The notes: a model not told the origin generated them from the letters alone. A stretch of DNA of 64,000 nt from Flavobacteriales bacterium (GCA_002714185.1 PAWM01000016.1:15885-79884); one strand, 5' to 3'. Positions 35,561 through 45,932 are shown, numbered from the stretch's first letter. Made by a program: numbers and translations.

Positions 35561-37395
35561 AATATTATGACTTTTATTCCCATCGAATATATGCAATTAT
35601 TGGCTTAATATGTTTATGCTTTCTATTTATATTAATTAAACTATTTTTTATCCAAATTTTGGATAAAAGTTATAAGTTATCTGCTGAAAATAATATTATA
35701 AGAAAAATTGTAGACTACCCAGAAAGAGGATGGGTTTATGATAGAAATAATAAATTACTTGTTTCAAATGCACGTGCACATGATATTATGATTACTCCTT
35801 ATCAATTGGAAAGTAATATTGACACAGCATTACTCTGTAATATCTTTAATATTTCCAATTTAGAATTGGAAAAAAAAATCAAAAAAGCTCAGAGATATTC
35901 ACATTATAAACCATCTATATTTATACAAAATATCAACAAAGTACAATTTGCTAATATTCAAGAAAAATTACATTTATTTAAAGGATTTTATGCACAACCA
36001 AAATATGTGAGAGAATATCTTCAAAAAGCAGGCGGAAATATATTTGGTTATATCGGTCAGATTAATTCCAGACAGCTTAAAAATAAACCTGAATATGACC
36101 ATGAAGACCTAATTGGAATAACCGGTATTGAAAGAATTTATGAGGATATTTTAAAAGGTGAAAAAGGGGTAGAAAGAAAAATTGTTGACGTATTTGGTAA
36201 ATATCAAGGTAAATTTGAAGATGGTAGATATGATACTTTATCAAAAGCAGGTACAGATATAACATTAACAATTGATATTGAACTACAAAAATATGCGGAA
36301 AAAATTATGTCTAATAAAAGAGGTAGTATTGTAGCAATTGAACCGAAAAGCGGTGAAATCTTATGTTTGGTATCAAGTCCAACCTATGATCCTAGTTTAT
36401 TTATTGGACAACATAGAGCAACTAACTTTAGAAAATTATATATAGATCCTGATAAACCTTTATATGACAGGGCAATTACTGCCTCATATCCTCCGGGATC
36501 AATATTTAAATTGATAAATGCATTAATAGGCCTAGAAGAAGAAGTGATTACTACCGGCACATTATTTCAATGTAATAAAGGATGGAATTATAAATCTATT
36601 TTGAATATTGGCTGCCATAAACATAAGTCTCCTCTAAATTTAAGACAATCTATTGCACAATCTTGTAATGCATATTTTTGCTCAACATTTTCAAATATAA
36701 TTAATAAAGAATCTACACCTTCAAAGGGTTTAAACAAATGGGCAAAACATGTTGAATCATTTGGATTAAATAAAATATTTGAAAACGATTTCTATATTAA
36801 AAAACATGGATTTATTCCCACAGATGCTTATTATAATAAACTATATGGCTCAAAAAGATGGGGAGCATCTACCTGTATTTCATTAGGTATTGGTCAAGAT
36901 GCTATCCTTATGACTCCACTTCAAATGACAAATCTTGCTGCAATAATAGCAAATCGAGGTTATTATAAAACACCACATATTATAAAACAAATTCATGACT
37001 CTATTATGGATATAAATTATTTAGATTTTAATAAAAAATATTATTGCTCTGTTGATTCAAAATATTTCAGTCCTGTAATTTATGGAATGCAGACCGCTAT
37101 TGATGGTAAATTTGGAACTGCAAAATCAGGTAAATTAAATGACGTAATAATATGTGGTAAAACTGGAACTGCCCAAAATCCTCATGGCGAAGACCATTCA
37201 ATATTTATTGCATTTGCACCTAAAATAAACCCCGTTATTGCAATAGCAATATATGTAGAAAATGGGGGATGGGGAAGTGAAACCGCTGTTCCAATTGGTA
37301 GCCTTTGCATTGAACAATATATTAATAAAAAAATAAGCAGAATAAACTTAGAATCACAGATGATAGAGAAAAAAATAAATTATTTCAATGAATAG
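35557..37395 (+). CDS. mrdA: Penicillin-binding protein 2 (elongasome transpeptidase)
   Basis: A 612-residue class B PBP. One membrane helix (about 12-34), a pedestal/dimerisation domain (about 50-230) with RGWVYDRNNKLL, and a transpeptidase domain (about 235-590). The active-site motifs are SxxK at Ser315-Lys318 (GSIFK), SxN at 369-371 (SCN) and KTGT at 535-538. It crosslinks peptidoglycan during side-wall elongation together with RodA, whose gene overlaps the 3' end by eight bases. Confidence 0.95.
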   Translation: MKYYDFYSHRIYAIIGLICLCFLFILIKLFFIQILDKSYKLSAENNIIRKIVDYPERGWVYDRNNKLLVSNARAHDIMITPYQLESNIDTALLCNIFNISNLELEKKIKKAQRYSHYKPSIFIQNINKVQFANIQEKLHLFKGFYAQPKYVREYLQKAGGNIFGYIGQINSRQLKNKPEYDHEDLIGITGIERIYEDILKGEKGVERKIVDVFGKYQGKFEDGRYDTLSKAGTDITLTIDIELQKYAEKIMSNKRGSIVAIEPKSGEILCLVSSPTYDPSLFIGQHRATNFRKLYIDPDKPLYDRAITASYPPGSIFKLINALIGLEEEVITTGTLFQCNKGWNYKSILNIGCHKHKSPLNLRQSIAQSCNAYFCSTFSNIINKESTPSKGLNKWAKHVESFGLNKIFENDFYIKKHGFIPTDAYYNKLYGSKRWGASTCISLGIGQDAILMTPLQMTNLAAIIANRGYYKTPHIIKQIHDSIMDINYLDFNKKYYCSVDSKYFSPVIYGMQTAIDGKFGTAKSGKLNDVIICGKTGTAQNPHGEDHSIFIAFAPKINPVIAIAIYVENGGWGSETAVPIGSLCIEQYINKKISRINLESQMIEKKINYFNE

Positions 37396-38644
37396 ATTTA
37401 AAGAATATAGTATAGATTGGATAAGTGTTTTAATATATATACTATTAATTAGTATAGGTTGTTTAAGTATTTATTCTAGTAGCTATAATCCTAATTTAGG
37501 ATTGCATTTTTTATCAATAAACACCTTATTAGGTAAGCAGATATTTTTTATCATACTTGCCTTAGCCATTAATATTTTTATTCTATTAATAGATGTGCGA
37601 ATAATTCTACACCTAGCATATTTAGCATATTTTTTATCCGTATTTAGCTTAATACTAGTACTAATGATAGGTAAAGAAGTAGGTGGTGCTAAAGCATGGT
37701 TTGATTTTGGTAAGTTTGGCTTACAGCCCGCTGAATTCGCAAAATTTGGAACTATTTTAATAGTATCTAAATTTATTCATAATAAAAATATCTATTTAAA
37801 AAATTTAAAAGATTTAATGAAAATAAGTTGCTTTATTTTAATTCCGTGTCTGTTAATACTAATGCAACCTGATGCTGGATCAGCACTTATTTATGGATCT
37901 TTATTAATTGTTTTTTTTAGAGAGGGTCTTCCTTTGAGATATATTCTTAGTATTATTTTTATAGCTATACTATCTCTATTGACAATCATCCAGGGAGCAA
38001 ATAGTGCTGTGATATTTTTAATGATTTGTTCTACTATTTTAGCATACCTGCTTAAAAAATACAAACAAAAATTTATACCAATACTAATTTTTTCTATTTT
38101 AGGTTTAACTGTCATAAGTAGTATAAATTATAGCTATGAAAATATATTACAACCACATCAAAAAGAACGAATTGATATAATTCTTGGAAAAGAAAAAAAC
38201 GATCTAGGTTCTGGTTATAATTTAAATCAATCATTAATCGCAATTGGTTCGGGTGGTTTTTTGGGTAAAGGTTATTTAAAGGGCACACAAACAAAATTTA
38301 ATTTTGTGCCAGAACAAAATACTGATTTTATATTTTGTACAATTGGAGAAGAATTTGGGTTTTTAGGTAGTATATTTATTATCGTATTATTTAGTATCCT
38401 TATTATACGCATATTCTTACTAAGCGAAAAACAAACATCTAGATTTAGTAGAATTTTCGGTTATTGTGTAGGTTCAATTTTTTTTGGGCATATTATTATC
38501 AATATAAGTATGACAATTGGGTTAATGCCTGTTATAGGGATTCCTTTACCGTTTATAAGTGCGGGAGGATCTTCAATGATAGCATTTTCTATGCTATTGT
38601 TCACATTTATTAAGCTAGATACCTATAGAATAGAAAGATTTTAA
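37388..38644 (+). CDS. rodA: Rod shape-determining protein RodA (SEDS glycosyltransferase)
   Basis: A 418-residue SEDS-family polytopic protein with about ten helices that polymerises lipid II with PBP2. Family blocks are GGAKAWFDFGKFGLQPAEFA, LILMQPDAGSALIY, GSGGFLGKGYLKGTQTKFNF with the FVPEQNTDFIFCTIGEEFGF segment, and GIPLPFISAGGSSMIAF. Its stop TTAA interlocks with that of the convergent PpiD-like gene, leaving no intergenic terminator. Confidence 0.95.
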   Translation: MNRFKEYSIDWISVLIYILLISIGCLSIYSSSYNPNLGLHFLSINTLLGKQIFFIILALAINIFILLIDVRIILHLAYLAYFLSVFSLILVLMIGKEVGGAKAWFDFGKFGLQPAEFAKFGTILIVSKFIHNKNIYLKNLKDLMKISCFILIPCLLILMQPDAGSALIYGSLLIVFFREGLPLRYILSIIFIAILSLLTIIQGANSAVIFLMICSTILAYLLKKYKQKFIPILIFSILGLTVISSINYSYENILQPHQKERIDIILGKEKNDLGSGYNLNQSLIAIGSGGFLGKGYLKGTQTKFNFVPEQNTDFIFCTIGEEFGFLGSIFIIVLFSILIIRIFLLSEKQTSRFSRIFGYCVGSIFFGHIIINISMTIGLMPVIGIPLPFISAGGSSMIAFSMLLFTFIKLDTYRIERF

Positions 38645-40470
38645 TAAAAATTAAATCTATTATCTATAATTTTCTTATCATCCTTAAGAGCATCTACTAA
38701 GAGTAAATCAACTTTTGCATTATAGTCATTCTTGATTAATTTCTGATAACTCAAAAGATTTGAAGGATAATTAACAGCATTTACAACTGTCTTATTAAAT
38801 ATAAACACACCATTTTCAGATTTGATTGGTTTAGATGTGTTACTATTAGAGCCCATAAAAGCTCCAATAATACCAGGCTGATAACCTTCATTTCCAAAAA
38901 CATCTGTTTTAATAGTAAGATTATCAATCTCTTTAATTTTCACATTAAAGTGGCTAGCATATTTGTTAATATCTATATAGTTTAAATTATTTACTTCTTC
39001 AAAAATGACATCAACTGCTTTTTTCTTTTTAATTACTGACTTAATTTCATTATATACTAATTCAATAGCTTTTATGTCACTTTCTGAAATCAATGACAAT
39101 ACTGCAATAATATATTTATCTTTTAATTCAAAAAACTTTGGCTCATTTAAGTTTGTTTCATCATTGAATGCCCAACGAATAATCTGTCTACTATCTGTGT
39201 CAAGACCAGGTACAGATTTATCCATTTTCTCCAAAATGACTTGCCTAGGCGAAATATTATTTTCTTTTGCAAATACTTCTACATCTTCAACTCTATTATT
39301 ATTTTGAATAAGATCATACACTGTGGAATAAATCTCATTTAAAGTATTATCGCTTGCATAAACTTCACGATCCAAATACACAATACTAATACTATCTTTA
39401 GTAGAATTAACTATTTTTGCCATTCTACATAAATTTCGTTCAAAATACGGTTGAATAATATCATCTTCAATTTTTCGATCTTTGATAAGATCTCCATATT
39501 CTGACTTAGAAATAACAGTTAATTGATATTTATTATCCCCATATTGATTGATAAAACCTTCAATATTGTCTGTATTCCTAAAGCCAGGACTGATTTCTTC
39601 TAAATTAGCTCGCTTATTAAATACTTTTTTATCTTGAATTAAAGCTAACATCTCTTTCCTAATGTTATTCTTATCTGAATCACTAGCTTTCATATTAAAT
39701 ACAAAATAGTTTATTGATCTATTGGGTGAATTTTCAAACTCAGATTTATGATTTTTATAATAATTATTAACCTCTTTGTCAGTAACAACAGTATTATTAG
39801 CTTGCTTATTTATTGGAATATATATATACTGACCTGAGCATGACTCAACTTGATCTTTATAATGTATTGCAGCATCAATCTTAGTAGCATATAAACCCTT
39901 TTTAACCGCATTAAAGTACTTGGAAACCTCTCTTTCTCTTATTGTATTATCACGAAAGAACTTATATCTAAACCACTGTGGATTATCAGCTCCTAACTCA
40001 ATCCAATTCTGAATCATTTCAGGATCATATTGATTCCATTCTCCTGTTTCAGATTGATCTCGAAAAAAATACCCAAATAATTGAGCTTGATTACCAGTAA
40101 ACTCACCTGATATTAAATCCCAAGCCTCGGAATCTCCTACTAAAATACCAGATTGATCAAATTTTTCTGAAAACAAAATTTGTTCAACTTTTTGGTCCCA
40201 CAATAAATCTCTTTCATTAGCCCTTTGAGATTCATCTATATTAACAGCTCCAATACTATTAGTAAATTTTACATTAATATTTTGCTCTAATTCCTGTTCA
40301 AATTCAGTAAATGTTACTTCTTCTTTATTTACTTTTAATAAGATGTTTCTATTTTTCTGTGAATTTGTAGATAATGATTCTCCCGAATCCATAAGTAAAA
40401 AACCTAAAAGAGCTAAACCAATAGCGAAAATTACTAATCCGGACTTATTTCTTATATCATTTAATGTCAT
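38641..40470 (-). CDS. PpiD/SurA-N-type periplasmic folding factor, parvulin domain not visible
   Basis: A 609-residue protein from the ATG giving MTLNDIRNKSGLVIFAIGLA. The N-terminal membrane anchor (about 11-28) is followed by a SurA-N-like helical domain (LLKVNKEEVTFTEFEQELEQ). This is the layout of PpiD-like peptidyl-prolyl isomerases, which act on exported proteins at the inner membrane. Family members in Bacteroidota are near 700 residues and carry a parvulin domain with ARHIL- and GGDLG-like motifs. Here neither is seen, and the sequence passes from MAKIVNSTKDS directly to a segment resembling the post-parvulin region. It is probably a chaperone without isomerase activity. It is the last gene of the coaX operon. 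Confidence 0.82.
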   Translation of the reverse strand: MTLNDIRNKSGLVIFAIGLALLGFLLMDSGESLSTNSQKNRNILLKVNKEEVTFTEFEQELEQNINVKFTNSIGAVNIDESQRANERDLLWDQKVEQILFSEKFDQSGILVGDSEAWDLISGEFTGNQAQLFGYFFRDQSETGEWNQYDPEMIQNWIELGADNPQWFRYKFFRDNTIREREVSKYFNAVKKGLYATKIDAAIHYKDQVESCSGQYIYIPINKQANNTVVTDKEVNNYYKNHKSEFENSPNRSINYFVFNMKASDSDKNNIRKEMLALIQDKKVFNKRANLEEISPGFRNTDNIEGFINQYGDNKYQLTVISKSEYGDLIKDRKIEDDIIQPYFERNLCRMAKIVNSTKDSISIVYLDREVYASDNTLNEIYSTVYDLIQNNNRVEDVEVFAKENNISPRQVILEKMDKSVPGLDTDSRQIIRWAFNDETNLNEPKFFELKDKYIIAVLSLISESDIKAIELVYNEIKSVIKKKKAVDVIFEEVNNLNYIDINKYASHFNVKIKEIDNLTIKTDVFGNEGYQPGIIGAFMGSNSNTSKPIKSENGVFIFNKTVVNAVNYPSNLLSYQKLIKNDYNAKVDLLLVDALKDDKKIIDNRFNFY

Positions 40471-40508
40471 ATCATAAAAATTTGGGATACGAATATACAA
40501 CTATTATT

Positions 40509-41768
40509 CTAAAGGACACAAAGAATTACTTCCTCTATAAAATTGTCATTGATTTTTAAAATTCTAAATTCATAATTATAAATGTTAATAATTTCTTGAT
40601 TCTTTGGTATTCTTCCAATATTACTAATAATAAATCCACTTAAAGTGTCATATTCGTCAGTATTCTGAAATTCTAAGTCATAAAGTTTTGATAACTCCTC
40701 CAGTTTTTGCTTACCTAATAAGTGATATTTATTTACACTGATTTGCCTTCCATTAAAAATAATTTCATCATGCTCATCCTCTATTTCACCAACTAGCTCT
40801 TCAATAATATCTTCAACACATACTAAACCTGATGTACCTCCATACTCATCGACAATTAAAGCTACACTACGTCTATCTTTTAATAATTTATCCAATGCAT
40901 CTTGAGCTAAAACACTCTCAGGAATCAAAGAAATCGGCAACAATATATCATTTATTTTTTGTGGATTTTTAAATAATTCATACGAATGAACATATGCAAC
41001 AATACTATCTAAATTATCTTTATATACTAAAATTTTAGAATGTCCTGTGTGGATAAATTTTTTACGTAAATTACTAATTGTATCATCTATACTTATACCC
41101 ACTATGTCAGTTCTTGGCACCATACAATCTCTGACTTTAACATTAGAAAAGTCTAATGCATTTTGAAGAATCTCAACTTCAGGATCTATACCTTTCTTAG
41201 AGTTTTTGGTGATTTCATTATGTTCTTCTAAGTATTCATCTAAATCATATCGGTTGAAAACGAGTTTTTCATCTTTAGTTGATTTTGAAAAGAATAAGTT
41301 CATTAGGAAATTGGAAATAATACTAATCAATATTGAAAACGGTAATAAAACTTTTACAACCAAGATTGCTGGTATAGCAAACAATTTTAATAAGCGATTT
41401 GGAAATATAGAAAAAATTACTTTTGGTAAAAACTCTGCAACTAGTAAAACTAGAAAAGAAGATATAACAACTTGAATTAACAATACAATAAAAGGAATGG
41501 AGATAATGTATTCTTCAATTATTGGCTCTAATAAATTAGCCATATAAATACCATAAATAACTAATGCAATATTATTTCCTATAAGCATAGAAATAATAAA
41601 ATTTGTCGGATTTTCTGTGAATTTTGAAACTATATTATTGGCTAAGCTTCCTTGTTCTTTGTCAAGGAAAATTTTTAATTTATTTGAAGAAACAAATGCA
41701 ATTTCCATACCTGAAAAGAAGGCTGATAAAACTAATGTCAATAAAATAATAATGTAAGTCGTAGACAT
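40509..41768 (-). CDS. CNNM/CBS-domain hemolysin-like protein (GldE type)
   Basis: A 419-residue membrane protein with an N-terminal CNNM/DUF21 domain of three to four helices (about 1-190, starting LSAFFSGMEIAFVSSNKLK). Then come a CBS pair (about 210-330, with VRDCMVPRTDIVGI and ALIVDEYGGTSGLVCVEDII) and a CorC/HlyC domain (about 345-419). Relatives transport magnesium or cobalt; in gliding flavobacteria one such protein, GldE, supports assembly of the motility/T9SS lipoprotein GldD. With T9SS substrates in this window, either role is possible. gldD is not present here. Confidence 0.85.
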   Translation of the reverse strand: MSTTYIIILLTLVLSAFFSGMEIAFVSSNKLKIFLDKEQGSLANNIVSKFTENPTNFIISMLIGNNIALVIYGIYMANLLEPIIEEYIISIPFIVLLIQVVISSFLVLLVAEFLPKVIFSIFPNRLLKLFAIPAILVVKVLLPFSILISIISNFLMNLFFSKSTKDEKLVFNRYDLDEYLEEHNEITKNSKKGIDPEVEILQNALDFSNVKVRDCMVPRTDIVGISIDDTISNLRKKFIHTGHSKILVYKDNLDSIVAYVHSYELFKNPQKINDILLPISLIPESVLAQDALDKLLKDRRSVALIVDEYGGTSGLVCVEDIIEELVGEIEDEHDEIIFNGRQISVNKYHLLGKQKLEELSKLYDLEFQNTDEYDTLSGFIISNIGRIPKNQEIINIYNYEFRILKINDNFIEEVILCVL

Positions 41769-41819
41769 TTAATACAATTAAATCAATATGTTAAATATAA
41801 GAACAATTTAATTTACTTA

Positions 41820-42344
41820 CTATAAATAGATAGTTCCAGTGATATTTAATAAAGAATAGTTAGAGAATGATTGATTAGCTGAAAAACCATAACCCATAAT
41901 TATTTCATTATCAGTTGTAATAGTTACGAAACTATCAGTATATATTTTTTTTTCTTCGCTATTCCAAAACAATTTCTCTGTGCTTAACTGTTCATTTTTT
42001 TCATTAATAAGAAAGACATTATTACTTAATTCAACTAATTTTTCTTCTTTTTTTTGAACTGCAAAATCTGAGTTAATTTTAGCAATAGTATCAAAATTTT
42101 TATTAAAAACAAGGACCTTAACACCATTTGGAAATACATTTTTTTCAACTGGATATTTTAACTCCTGTATTTCTTGAGCAATTAATTTAAATTCTAAATC
42201 ACCATCAAAATAATAATTCATTTCTAGACCTAAGCCATAATCAGAAATGAGGGAATCAGAGTATATTAAGTTAATGTTTTCACTCTTATTTATACACCCT
42301 GGACCTAATATAAAAGTGAAAACCAACAAATAAATACTTTTCAT
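41820..42344 (-). CDS. lptC: LPS export protein LptC
   Basis: A 174-residue lipoprotein-type protein. A short signal ends at a lipobox-like LGPGC (Cys17). The body is a beta-jellyroll with NVFPNGVKVLVFNKNF, LVELSNNVFLINEKNEQLST and the conserved LFWNSEEKKIYTDSFVTI, typical of LptC in the YrbK/LptC family. It receives lipopolysaccharide from the LptBFG transporter and passes it to LptA. It lies 15 bases after a TPR gene in the coaX operon. In this phylum LptC is often lipid-anchored rather than helix-anchored. Confidence 0.85.
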   Translation of the reverse strand: MKSIYLLVFTFILGPGCINKSENINLIYSDSLISDYGLGLEMNYYFDGDLEFKLIAQEIQELKYPVEKNVFPNGVKVLVFNKNFDTIAKINSDFAVQKKEEKLVELSNNVFLINEKNEQLSTEKLFWNSEEKKIYTDSFVTITTDNEIIMGYGFSANQSFSNYSLLNITGTIYL

Positions 42345-42359
42345 AAATATATAATTATA

Positions 42360-43853
42360 CTATTCAGAAAAATGTGGATTTTTTACGGTTTCAACATACC
42401 AGCATTCAATTTTATACATTGACTGGTCTAGACCAATCATTTGGAAAGTAGAGGTTCTATCAGGTGCTTGATTAATATATTTTTTAATTTTCTGATCGGA
42501 TTCTTGTGCACAGGATAAATCAATCATTTTAGCATATTGATATTTTTCTATTGCAGCCCAATAACCAACTCGTTTACTGAATTCATCATTTGTTAAATTA
42601 CCAGTATTCTGGCCACAATCCCTAGAAGTTTGAGCATACAAATCTCCAATTAATATAAATGGTGCACCCCATCCAGATCTATTATTCTTCGCTTCTAATG
42701 CATTTTTTTTAGCCTTATTATTCATACCCATTGCTGCATATGTTTTAGCTACATATAATAAGTAATCCGCTTTTTTTATATTATTTTCTTCATCAGTAAC
42801 TGCCTGAGTAAAATAACTAATTGCAGATGAATAATCTTCTTGCTTCAACGATAAATATCCCATATAAAATGCTGACTTTGGAGTGGGATTAGACTCGTAA
42901 AGCTTTGCTGCAATTTTAAAATAAATCTCGCTATCGATACAGTCTCCCTTTTTTAATAACTGTGCAGCTCTTTCTAGCCAATTAAAATCAATTTGCTTTT
43001 CTTCGAATTTTGCTTCATATAATGCTATTAATTTATCACATGTCACATGAGGTGCTAAAGTTTTTTCCATATTAGCACGAACATCATTTAATGTTTTTAA
43101 TTCTTTCACATTATTACTAATTATTTTTTCTTCTTTTCGATTTAATGATTCTTTTTGCTGTAAATCAAAATTAATTTGAGATATCTCAGCTTCTTTATAA
43201 TCAATTATAGTTGAAACATCCGAAAATAAACCAATTAAATCTTCTTTATTTAATATTTTTTTAGAAGTTAGTTTTGCCGCAGATACAAAATAATAATTTA
43301 AAGCACGAGCAGATGATTTTTCTTTGTCAATAGATGTAGATTCCGACAAAATATTATAAGCTTGCTCTAGACTAGAGATATTAGTTTTTCTGTATTTATA
43401 TAAATCAGAACCTTTTAATCCTAACACCTTACCTTCCTGTCCAGGATAAAATTTATTTCGCTGGTCATAAATACTTAATAAATTATCTATTAGCAATTCT
43501 CTTTTTAAGCTATCGTTTTCTGATTTAATAAAATTCTTATACATTGTTGCACCATGTATATATATATTTTTAGTTCGCTTGGGTGCGTTTTGAAATAAGT
43601 ATAACCAGGATTTAGCAGCAGAGTCATAATTCTTTTGTTTATAAAATTCATTATAAATGGTTAAACTTTCTTCGCACTTTACAGTATCTAAACCATGTTT
43701 TCCCACATTCACAGGATTGAGTACTGAAGAAAATTGAAATTCATTAACGCTACTTAAATCATTTTCCTGTGCACCCACTAAAAGTGGTAGAAAAACAATA
43801 ATTATCAGATAATATTGCCTCATATTTATAATTATTTTAGTAAATCTATTCAT
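42360..43853 (-). CDS. Secreted tetratricopeptide-repeat protein
   Basis: A 497-residue exported protein. A signal peptide ends at LVGAQ (near 29). An alternative ATG ten codons later (43823) gives a more conventional leader, and either is possible. The rest is alpha-helical with TPR-like repeats, clearest at PTPKSAFYMGYLSLKQEDYS and KADYLLYVAKTYAAMGMNNK. The C-terminal part contains several cysteines and YWAAIEKYQYAKMIDLSC. No enzymatic motif is seen. Its place between a barrel protein and lptC suggests an envelope-assembly role, unproven. Confidence 0.8.
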   Translation of the reverse strand: MNRFTKIIINMRQYYLIIIVFLPLLVGAQENDLSSVNEFQFSSVLNPVNVGKHGLDTVKCEESLTIYNEFYKQKNYDSAAKSWLYLFQNAPKRTKNIYIHGATMYKNFIKSENDSLKRELLIDNLLSIYDQRNKFYPGQEGKVLGLKGSDLYKYRKTNISSLEQAYNILSESTSIDKEKSSARALNYYFVSAAKLTSKKILNKEDLIGLFSDVSTIIDYKEAEISQINFDLQQKESLNRKEEKIISNNVKELKTLNDVRANMEKTLAPHVTCDKLIALYEAKFEEKQIDFNWLERAAQLLKKGDCIDSEIYFKIAAKLYESNPTPKSAFYMGYLSLKQEDYSSAISYFTQAVTDEENNIKKADYLLYVAKTYAAMGMNNKAKKNALEAKNNRSGWGAPFILIGDLYAQTSRDCGQNTGNLTNDEFSKRVGYWAAIEKYQYAKMIDLSCAQESDQKIKKYINQAPDRTSTFQMIGLDQSMYKIECWYVETVKNPHFSE

Positions 43854-45170
43854 TTATTGTATTTTTCTTTTATTAAACCATTTTTCATTTAATGTCATTG
43901 ATAAATAAATATTAAAATAATTTTCTTTAATTGAATCTTGATTTTGATTACTACCAAGTACACCATATTTAAATGCTACATTAGCCGTTGAAAGAGATTT
44001 TTTTACTGGTAATGAGAAGCCAAAACTAAATGAAAAATCTTTTAATTTTTCAGACTCATTATTATGAATCATGCCCAAATCCAAATAACCTGAAGCGTAT
44101 GAAACACCTAATCTATATTTAATTGTATTGAAATAATTATAAATATCATCTTTATTTGGTGTAAAGAAACCGCCTATAATATATTCTTTTCTATTCCTCA
44201 TAATATCAGAGGAGATTGTTGCCTCTTGATTATTTACATAGGCAGATTGTGCATTATAATCTAAACCTATTAACCAATTGTTTTGATCCTGTAAACTAAC
44301 TCCTAATGAATATGTTAAAGGAAATTTACTATTATTTTGAACATTGTTTTCCTGTAAAATAATACTGGCCTGATCTGGATAATATATAGGGCCAGCAAAA
44401 GTTGCCTGCAAAATATTGCGATTAGATTTAATCTTGCTAGATGGTGAAAATTTAAATGCACCATTTAATTTATAATTTTTTGATTTTTTAGTATTTATTA
44501 ATTTAGTATATAATCCACTTATTTCTATACTCAATCCATTTGAAATATTATCTTGCTTATCTCGAAAATATAAATTAGAATTATCTGAAAACACAATAAC
44601 CTCTCTTTCAATTGAGCCAAATAAATAATTTAAATTTGTCCCAAAAGAAAAATTATTCATTATTCCATCAGTAATACTATAAGCAAAGCCAAACAATAAT
44701 TTATTTAAGCCCCCTGAACCTTTATAATTATAACTAGTTTGAATATTATTGTTGCTAGTTGTTAAGTTGGATTGCGTTGTTAAATCATAACCAACACTAC
44801 TATAAGGTAATAATGCTACGGATATCCCAATATTACTTGACAATGGAAACCCTAAGCCAATATTTGATAATCCACTTGTAAAGTTTTTTTGTGACAAATT
44901 ACCTTGACTCATTTTAATATAAGATGTCCTAAAACCAAATTCAAACGATGTTTTATCTAAAAAACTATAAGAAGCTGGATTTAAATAATTTAAATACTGA
45001 TTATCTGCAATGGACAGTCCCATTCCCCCCATAGCTACATTATGGGTATTGGTAGAACTATGGAGCACACCGTAACCATAATATGAGTATGGTGAATATG
45101 TATTAATCTGAGCTTTTACTGAAAAAATCACAAATAAACAGACAAAAAATAAGAATTTATAATTGTTCAT
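43854..45170 (-). CDS. Outer-membrane beta-barrel protein, FadL-like appearance
   Basis: A 438-residue exported protein from the ATG giving MNNYKFLFFVCLFVIFSVKAQ; a TTG three codons earlier is less likely. The mature start NTYSPYSYYGYGVLHSSTN and VAMGGMGLSIADNQYLNYLN resemble the N-terminal hatch of FadL-type or T9SS PorV-like barrels. The rest alternates polar and aromatic residues and ends with a strand near YFNIYLSMTLNE. The precise function is unknown. It overlaps coaX by 14 bases and is followed immediately by the TPR gene. Confidence 0.8.
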   Translation of the reverse strand: MNNYKFLFFVCLFVIFSVKAQINTYSPYSYYGYGVLHSSTNTHNVAMGGMGLSIADNQYLNYLNPASYSFLDKTSFEFGFRTSYIKMSQGNLSQKNFTSGLSNIGLGFPLSSNIGISVALLPYSSVGYDLTTQSNLTTSNNNIQTSYNYKGSGGLNKLLFGFAYSITDGIMNNFSFGTNLNYLFGSIEREVIVFSDNSNLYFRDKQDNISNGLSIEISGLYTKLINTKKSKNYKLNGAFKFSPSSKIKSNRNILQATFAGPIYYPDQASIILQENNVQNNSKFPLTYSLGVSLQDQNNWLIGLDYNAQSAYVNNQEATISSDIMRNRKEYIIGGFFTPNKDDIYNYFNTIKYRLGVSYASGYLDLGMIHNNESEKLKDFSFSFGFSLPVKKSLSTANVAFKYGVLGSNQNQDSIKENYFNIYLSMTLNEKWFNKRKIQ

Positions 45171-45882
45171 TGGTTGCAATAATATAATTTATACCGTGCA
45201 TTAACAAATGTGAATCAAAAAAATTTATGTTTTTTATTTTTTTATTAAAAATTTTTGCTGCACCGCCAGTTGTAATAATATTTATATTAGGATAACGTAA
45301 TTTATACTTTTCTATTATTCCATTAACCTCAAATATAATTCCTTCGTATACTCCTACTAATATACTATTTGATGTTGAATTACCAATATAAACATTTGGT
45401 GTCTTAAACACTATTTTTGGCAAATTCTCTGTATAATAATTCAATGCATTTAGTCTCATATCAAGACCCGGACTAATTTGTCCGCCAATGTATTCATTTC
45501 CTAAAACTAAATCATATGTAATACATGTGCCAAAATCTATAATTAAATTATTGCCGCTATACTGCTGAGCAGCTCCGCAAGCAAGTGCAATTCTATCAGA
45601 ACCTAAAGTTTCCGGGGTAGAATATGAAATTTTAATTGGCAATTTAGATGTATGATTTATATCACTATATTTTACATCTAATTCCTCACAAAGATTACCA
45701 ATGTCTTTCCTACTTAAAGATGTATTTGAATAATACAGATATTTAATATCTTGTCTATTTTCTATGTATTCTCTTAAGTATGGGATTGAGAAATTATTAA
45801 TAACTATAAACTCAATTATTGTATTTTTAGCAAAAAGGGCTAGTTTTGTGCTTGTGTTTCCGACATCTAATACAAGATTCAT
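45157..45882 (-). CDS. coaX: Type III pantothenate kinase
   Basis: A 241-residue ASKHA-fold kinase catalysing the first step of coenzyme A synthesis. Motifs are LVLDVGNTSTKLALF (phosphate-binding, 3-17), DRIALACGAA, LIIDFGTCITYDLV (catalytic Asp region) and GGQISPGLDMRLNAL; the TGGAAK segment closes the nucleotide site. Type III enzymes are not feedback-inhibited by CoA. It opens a six-gene minus-strand operon running to the PpiD-like gene. panC and panD for the substrate lie at 62-63 kb. Confidence 0.94.
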   Translation of the reverse strand: MNLVLDVGNTSTKLALFAKNTIIEFIVINNFSIPYLREYIENRQDIKYLYYSNTSLSRKDIGNLCEELDVKYSDINHTSKLPIKISYSTPETLGSDRIALACGAAQQYSGNNLIIDFGTCITYDLVLGNEYIGGQISPGLDMRLNALNYYTENLPKIVFKTPNVYIGNSTSNSILVGVYEGIIFEVNGIIEKYKLRYPNINIITTGGAAKIFNKKIKNINFFDSHLLMHGINYIIATNEQL

Positions 45883-45907
45883 GGTAATTATATTTTTAAA
45901 TGTGAAA

Positions 45908-45915
45908 CAAATTTA
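45908..45915 (-). promoter_or_regulatory. Candidate -7 box for the coaX operon
   Basis: On the minus strand TAAATTTG matches TAnnTTTG and ends 25 bases before the coaX ATG, giving a plausible short leader. It lies back to back with the tRNA-Phe promoter. A -33 element is not obvious. Confidence 0.5.
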
Positions 45916-45932
45916 TAAAATGAAGGACTATG

